Below are positions 14,606-18,029 of a stretch of 18,029 bases of DNA, in pieces (positions within the stretch are counted from its first letter, which is position 1; each line of letters begins with the position of its first letter). The notes beneath the pieces are model-generated. The model saw only the letters and a list, made by a program, of their open reading frames with translations. It had not been told where the DNA came from and ran no database searches. Source of the DNA: JBEKDJ01 sp050014415 (GTDB lineage: Bacteria > Desulfobacterota > BSN033 > UBA1163); contig JBEKDJ010000067.1 of NCBI GenBank assembly GCA_050014415.1, forward strand, positions 1-18,029. The letters run 5' to 3'. The translations under genes and the position numbers were made by a program.

Positions 14606-15898
14606 TCACTTCATTCCGCGCAATTCATGGATAGAGATCAGTCTCCCTTCCGTGGGAAGCATTTTATAATTTCCATTAGCAACAAGAACACATTGATAGG
14701 GGAATTTCTTCCCTTTGACCCATTGAAGGCCGCCAGAAGGTGTCACGGCAACGTTTTTGTCGTTGAATTTCGTCGGCCCCTGTATCGTATTCAAATTGGT
14801 CCCCGCAAAGGCTTTCCGTAAAGTCTCCTTGTCGAGAGTTTGGGCTCGCTTCAGGACATCAGCCACAATTTCATAACCTGAATAGCATCCACCAAGAGGG
14901 GCAGTCCATTGTTTGCCAGATGCTGCCTCATAAGACTCGCTCAATTCTTTTGCCGTTTCACCTGTTAGGGAAGACTTGAAAGGATAAGAGGGATGCCATA
15001 CAGCTTCTGTTGAAGTCCCTAAACCCAAATCGCCGCCAACGGCTTCGACCGCTGCAGGGAAAAGGAGTGCTCTCCCAACAGTGGAGATTTTCGGGATGAA
15101 GTTTTCGCGGAAGGCCTGCCTCCAGACCCTCGTAAAATCAGGGGGCGACATATTTGCGAACATGATTTCTACATTCTCCTTTTTCCAACCACTGATGATC
15201 GTACCGTAATCCATGGTCCCGGCTGGGAATCGACCCGTATCAATCACTTTATACCCTGCGGGTTCAAGGTCGTGTTGCGCTCCGTCCGCCCAAGCGACTC
15301 CATCGGGATCGTTCTGAGCCAAGAGGCCAACGGTCTTATTCGTCTTAACGTCATTCCACATTTGCAAGAAAGAGGCATTATAATCCCCTACGCTGAAGGA
15401 TGCATCGAAAGCCCAAGTAAAGGGACCCCCCAGCAAAAACATCTCAACAGGCATCATGGTACTCACACATGGAATCTTGAATCTTTCGCAAACGGCCGCC
15501 ACTGGGCTCACCGTCGCTGGCGTAGCGGAAACATACATGATGTCTATGTTGTCATTCAGGACAAGCTTGGAAGCAATATCACCCGCTTTAGTTGGATCGC
15601 TCTCAGTGTCCACAGTCTTCACTCTCACCGGAAGCTTCTTCCCCGCTTCTTTGATGTAGATACCGCCATCCTTGTTCATATCAGCGATCGCCTTGTTGTC
15701 GAGCCATGGTGTTATTGTTGTGAAAGCCGATACAGGTCCTGTCAATGGCAGGGGTCGACCAATGAGGATGTGGTCTCTTACAGCTGCCTGTGCTGGTTTG
15801 AGGAACTTTGGTACGACAGCAGACACGCCAACTGCGGCTGTTGTAAAACCCACCTTCTTAATAAATTCCCGACGACTGATATCTCGTTTCTTTTCCAT
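14606..15898 (-). CDS. Tat-exported branched-chain amino acid-type ABC substrate-binding protein (copy B)
   Basis: This 430-residue protein opens with a twin-arginine motif SRREFIKK (8-15), a hydrophobic helix and an AQA cleavage region near 36-38, so it is exported folded. The mature part follows the LivK plan and shares long stretches with copy A: ILIGRP, MNKDGGIYIKEAGKKLPVRV, DTESDPTKAGDIASKLVL, QNDPDG, NLNTIQGP and QWVKGK. The start ATG at 15896-15898 follows AAGGAGG. It lies between the DAPG-hydrolase-like gene and an amidohydrolase gene. Copies A and B diverge most around residues 100-135 and 200-300, where ligand specificity would be expected to differ. No transporter membrane genes are present, so it must share a permease encoded elsewhere or work as a sensor component. 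Confidence 0.85.
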   Translation of the reverse strand: MEKKRDISRREFIKKVGFTTAAVGVSAVVPKFLKPAQAAVRDHILIGRPLPLTGPVSAFTTITPWLDNKAIADMNKDGGIYIKEAGKKLPVRVKTVDTESDPTKAGDIASKLVLNDNIDIMYVSATPATVSPVAAVCERFKIPCVSTMMPVEMFLLGGPFTWAFDASFSVGDYNASFLQMWNDVKTNKTVGLLAQNDPDGVAWADGAQHDLEPAGYKVIDTGRFPAGTMDYGTIISGWKKENVEIMFANMSPPDFTRVWRQAFRENFIPKISTVGRALLFPAAVEAVGGDLGLGTSTEAVWHPSYPFKSSLTGETAKELSESYEAASGKQWTAPLGGCYSGYEIVADVLKRAQTLDKETLRKAFAGTNLNTIQGPTKFNDKNVAVTPSGGLQWVKGKKFPYQCVLVANGNYKMLPTEGRLISIHELRGMK

Positions 15899-15992
15899 AC
15901 GAAACCTCCTTCTGTGATGATTTTTTGCTAATGGTTAGTAACGATCTGTTGATCCCCTCATCAGGGCCCTCACAGTGACTTCACCTCAGGAC

Positions 15993-16580
15993 TCATTGGC
16001 CACCTGTTCCCTTAGGATAAAGATTGGGCAATAGGTCAGCAAGATGACCCATTTCCTCAATACAATGCTGCATCAATGCAGCCCCAAACTTCTCATCGGC
16101 CTCAAAAAGCCAGAATCGGCTTCGCATTTCACAGCCGAAATCCGTATCCCGGACAAAATGAATGAGATGACCTAATTGTTTATTCTCTTCAAGCAACCCG
16201 ACATTTCCACAGACGGCTGCTCCGACTTTCGCTTCTTTAAACCTCGATGTGTCAAAGAATTCAGACGGTTCACGAAACGTGATTTTCAATTTGGTAAGTT
16301 CTCCCCCGATGTATTCGTGGACAAGGTGACTGGCACCAATATAGTGGCCGGGCCTCCAGCGCTCGTCCCACTCTCCAATGATGTGGTCCTTAGGATGCCA
16401 CAGCTTGTATTTTTGGGTGTCACCAGCATATCCAAACCAACAATCGACCATTTTCCCTGCACAATGAGGCATTCGCGTCAAGACGGCTATATACATGTGG
16501 CCGTTCTTCAGCCGCGTATACCCCGTCTCTATTGGCAGATACCCAGGCTCTAAAAGTAAACTAATTTCTTCAAGGAGCAC
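15993..16580 (-). CDS. DAPG hydrolase (PhlG) domain-like protein
   Basis: The start is GTG at 16578-16580, seven bases behind AGGAGG, giving 195 residues. The sequence resembles the 2,4-diacetylphloroglucinol hydrolase fold: EPGYLPIETGY (11-21), AVLTRMPH (32-39), WFGYAGDTQKYKLWHPKDH (48-66), HEYIGGEL (88-95), FGCEMRSRFWL (148-158) and HCIEEMGHLADLLP (172-185). Candidate metal ligands are H62 or H66, E89, H172 and E176, matching the recalled two-His/two-Glu zinc site of PhlG. PhlG cleaves a C-C bond to release acetate from an acylphloroglucinol. This protein is about 100 residues shorter and lacks the N-terminal part. Placement with trihydroxybenzene-type genes supports an aromatic substrate; the actual reaction is unknown. 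Confidence 0.75.
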   Translation of the reverse strand: MLLEEISLLLEPGYLPIETGYTRLKNGHMYIAVLTRMPHCAGKMVDCWFGYAGDTQKYKLWHPKDHIIGEWDERWRPGHYIGASHLVHEYIGGELTKLKITFREPSEFFDTSRFKEAKVGAAVCGNVGLLEENKQLGHLIHFVRDTDFGCEMRSRFWLFEADEKFGAALMQHCIEEMGHLADLLPNLYPKGTGGQ

Positions 16581-16653
16581 AACTTTCCCTCCTTTCTATG
16601 TTTAATAGGAATGAATCAGGTTTCTCCTGCCTCAAAATAGACTTCTTGACTGA

Positions 16654-17442
16654 CTACTCTCCCTCCGCTAATGACTTCGAATAAAAAAGTAGATTTGAAA
16701 TCTTGGAGGTGCAGTCTTTCAATTGAGCGACAATAGGTGAACCGCTGTTTACAGTGATCCTCTGAGAAGGACCTGCTACGACAATGGCTGCCACCGGCTT
16801 TTCTTCGTGATTAAATATCGGCGCCGCCACAGCATTGATACCCACTTCAATTTCCTCATTATCAAAAGCGTACCCTTGCCGTCTTATTTCTTCTAACTGA
16901 CGGCGAAGTGCCTTCCGGTCTGTGACAGTCTTGGGGGTTAAACGAGGTATTTTTTCAACAAGAAGTCTATGGTTCAATTGTGGAGGGGAAAAGGCCAAGA
17001 TGGCTTTGGCTCCTGCAGCAGCCATTGGAAGCCTGTCTCCAATGGTAGCGGCAAGAGGCAGTGGCGGAGGGCCTTCAGCCACATAAGCCACCACCGTTGA
17101 ATTGCCTGAAAGGACTTCCAAGGCAGCCGTTTCTCTGAAGGTATCTCTTAAGTCATCAATGTAAGGTTTTGCGATGATGACAATATTCGATTTCAGAGAT
17201 TTAGTGATGGCCGATCCCAGGTTCAGAATGGAAGGCCCTAACGTGAATTTTCGGGTCAAGGGATTCTTCTGGAGAAAGCGGCCCCGGCTAAGTTCCATAA
17301 GGATTCGGTTAACAGTCGCTGGATGAAACCCCAACTTTCGACTCAGCGTGACCGTCCCCATCTCAGGGTTGTTGGGAGAAAAGGCCATGAGAATCCTTAA
17401 AGCCTTTTCGATCGAGCTTGTTTTTGACTTCTTAGCCTTCAT
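16654..17442 (-). CDS. IclR-family transcriptional regulator
   Basis: The 262-residue protein has the IclR layout and length. It opens with SIEKALRILMAFS (10-22), then a winged helix-turn-helix (about 28-66, recognition helix around HPATVNRILMEL), a linker, and the effector-binding GAF-like domain from about 85 on, including GDRLPMAAAGAKAILAF and the C-terminal EEIEVGINAVAAPIF. IclR regulators often control aromatic catabolic operons and bind pathway intermediates. It is first in the minus-strand cluster, 73 bases ahead of the DAPG-hydrolase-like gene, and is divergent from the aldehyde oxidoreductase gene. No Shine-Dalgarno lies before the ATG at 17440-17442; instead a palindromic operator begins five bases upstream, so initiation may be leader-poor and the gene autoregulated. 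Confidence 0.9.
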   Translation of the reverse strand: MKAKKSKTSSIEKALRILMAFSPNNPEMGTVTLSRKLGFHPATVNRILMELSRGRFLQKNPLTRKFTLGPSILNLGSAITKSLKSNIVIIAKPYIDDLRDTFRETAALEVLSGNSTVVAYVAEGPPPLPLAATIGDRLPMAAAGAKAILAFSPPQLNHRLLVEKIPRLTPKTVTDRKALRRQLEEIRRQGYAFDNEEIEVGINAVAAPIFNHEEKPVAAIVVAGPSQRITVNSGSPIVAQLKDCTSKISNLLFYSKSLAEGE

Positions 17443-17446
17443 AGAA

Positions 17447-17483
17447 TTATCATATTGTGATAAGCAATATCATTATGCGATAA
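17447..17483. promoter_or_regulatory. Tandem palindromic operators, probably for IclR
   Basis: Two 16-bp sites, 17448-17463 and 17468-17483, share TATCAT-x2-TG-x-GATAA with 13 of 16 identical bases. Their starts are 20 bp apart, about two helical turns, placing both on one face of DNA. The first extends to TTATCATATTGTGATAA with six-base perfect arms. Side-by-side dimers of one repressor would fit. Confidence 0.6.
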
Positions 17484-17492
17484 TCCTGTCAA
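17464..17492 (-). promoter_or_regulatory. Putative iclR promoter overlapped by the operators
   Basis: On the minus strand a consensus TTGACA (17487-17492) lies 17 bases from TATTGC (17464-17469). One operator fills the spacer and the other covers the expected start point, the classic arrangement for repression. The -10 box is a weak match. Confidence 0.4.
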
Positions 17493-17603
17493 CAGAAAAA
17501 TTAACCGAACTTCCCTCAATACACCCAAACCACCACATTCCCTAACACCATCGCCCAACACTCCCTTTTTTGTCATCATTCGAATTCCTATTTCCCTCAC
17601 TTA

Positions 17604-17632
17604 TTGACAAAACTCCTCCACTAATATTAAAA
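17604..17632 (+). promoter_or_regulatory. Putative promoter for the aldehyde oxidoreductase gene
   Basis: TTGACA at 17604-17609 is followed 15-17 bases later by an A/T-rich -10 region (TATTAA or TTAAAA, 17625-17632). A leader of roughly 100 bases would follow. Apart from this, the iclR operators and the iclR promoter, the 294-bp divergent region 17443-17736 holds no gene. Confidence 0.35.
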
Positions 17633-17736
17633 GGGCAATAGGAGTATATTTGAACGGTCTTTCTTTTTAGAGATCTCTCTTTCACTGGATCAAGGAAATG
17701 TCGTTTGTAATGGAGCCAGAAAGGAGGAAATTTGAG

Positions 17737-18029
17737 ATGCATCAGGGGGGATACACAGGAAGGATTTTGCGGATCAATCTTACGGATCAGACCGTAAGAA
17801 AGGAAGAACTGTCTTCGAGGATCGCCAAAGATTTCATCGGGGGAGCAGGTTTTGGAATAAAGTTGCTCTTTGACGAAGTGAAGGCGGGGATAGACCCCTT
17901 AAGTCCGGAGAATAAGCTATTTTTTGCTCCTGGGCCTTTTACGGGGACAACCGTACCCTGTGCCAGCCGCATAGCAGTTACGGGAAAATCTCCTTTGACG
18001 AATGCCGTAGGGATGGGTTTGTCAGGTGG
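17737..18029 (+). CDS. Aldehyde ferredoxin oxidoreductase, N-terminal part (cut by window edge)
   Basis: The ATG at 17737 lies nine bases after AAGGAGG; an in-frame ATG at 17710 has no such site. The 97 visible residues match the N-terminal domain of tungsten-type aldehyde ferredoxin oxidoreductases: GYTGRILRINLT (5-16), FIGGAGFGIKLLFDEV, FFAPGPFTGTTVPCASRIAV and TGKSPLTN. The family oxidises aldehydes to acids or, running backwards, reduces acids, with ferredoxin as partner; the cofactor and Fe-S residues lie further downstream, outside the window. It is transcribed divergently from iclR, so it may be co-regulated. BamB-type benzoyl-CoA reductase subunits are relatives, but this N terminus looks like a conventional AOR. 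Confidence 0.85.
   Translation, partial: MHQGGYTGRILRINLTDQTVRKEELSSRIAKDFIGGAGFGIKLLFDEVKAGIDPLSPENKLFFAPGPFTGTTVPCASRIAVTGKSPLTNAVGMGLSG

Noticed and set aside
15272..15931. 219-codon plus-strand ORF
   Set aside because: It is antisense to the copy B binding protein and extends over its ribosome binding site; no motif of its own.

Overview
The window looks like a chromosomal stretch from an anaerobic bacterium, most likely a sulfate-reducing or syntrophic Desulfobacterota/Deltaproteobacteria relative. That placement is an inference from gene content: several molybdopterin/tungstopterin enzymes, Tat-exported solitary branched-chain-amino-acid-type binding proteins, many ferredoxin clusters and no oxygen-dependent enzymes. 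No rRNA, tRNA, CRISPR array or intact transposase was seen.

Layout. (1) Positions 1-2073 are gene-poor. They hold the edge of an unknown minus-strand ORF, a four-helix membrane protein (523-999), an in-frame zinc-ribbon coding remnant behind its stop, and a dense collection of palindromic repeats. (2) 2074-6077 (+) is a compact three-gene operon: a transhydroxylase-type molybdenum large subunit (AthL-like), its three-cluster ferredoxin subunit with a C-terminal beta-barrel domain (AthS-like), and a TorD-type assembly chaperone. (3) 6294-10472 (-) is a second molybdenum complex, catalytic subunit / four-cluster ferredoxin / NrfD membrane anchor, with its own promoter. (4) 10695-17442 (-) is a catabolic cluster read in the order IclR regulator, DAPG-hydrolase-like protein, Tat-exported binding protein, two ACMSD-type amidohydrolases/decarboxylases, the relic of a third, and a second paralogous binding protein. 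(5) At the right edge an aldehyde ferredoxin oxidoreductase gene starts, divergent from iclR.

How it may work together. AthLS-type enzymes transfer a hydroxyl between trihydroxybenzenes (pyrogallol to phloroglucinol) or hydroxylate resorcinol. One amidohydrolase closely resembles resorcylate/dihydroxybenzoate decarboxylases, and the DAPG-hydrolase fold acts on acylphloroglucinols by C-C hydrolysis. The two exported binding proteins could capture an aromatic acid, and the NrfD complex could pass electrons to or from the quinone pool. The most economical reading is an uncharacterised anaerobic pathway for polyhydroxylated aromatics (resorcylate, gallate, phloroglucinol or acylphloroglucinol type), controlled by an IclR protein that probably binds a tandem operator at its own promoter. 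Family assignments come from recognisable sequence motifs; the pathway itself is inference.
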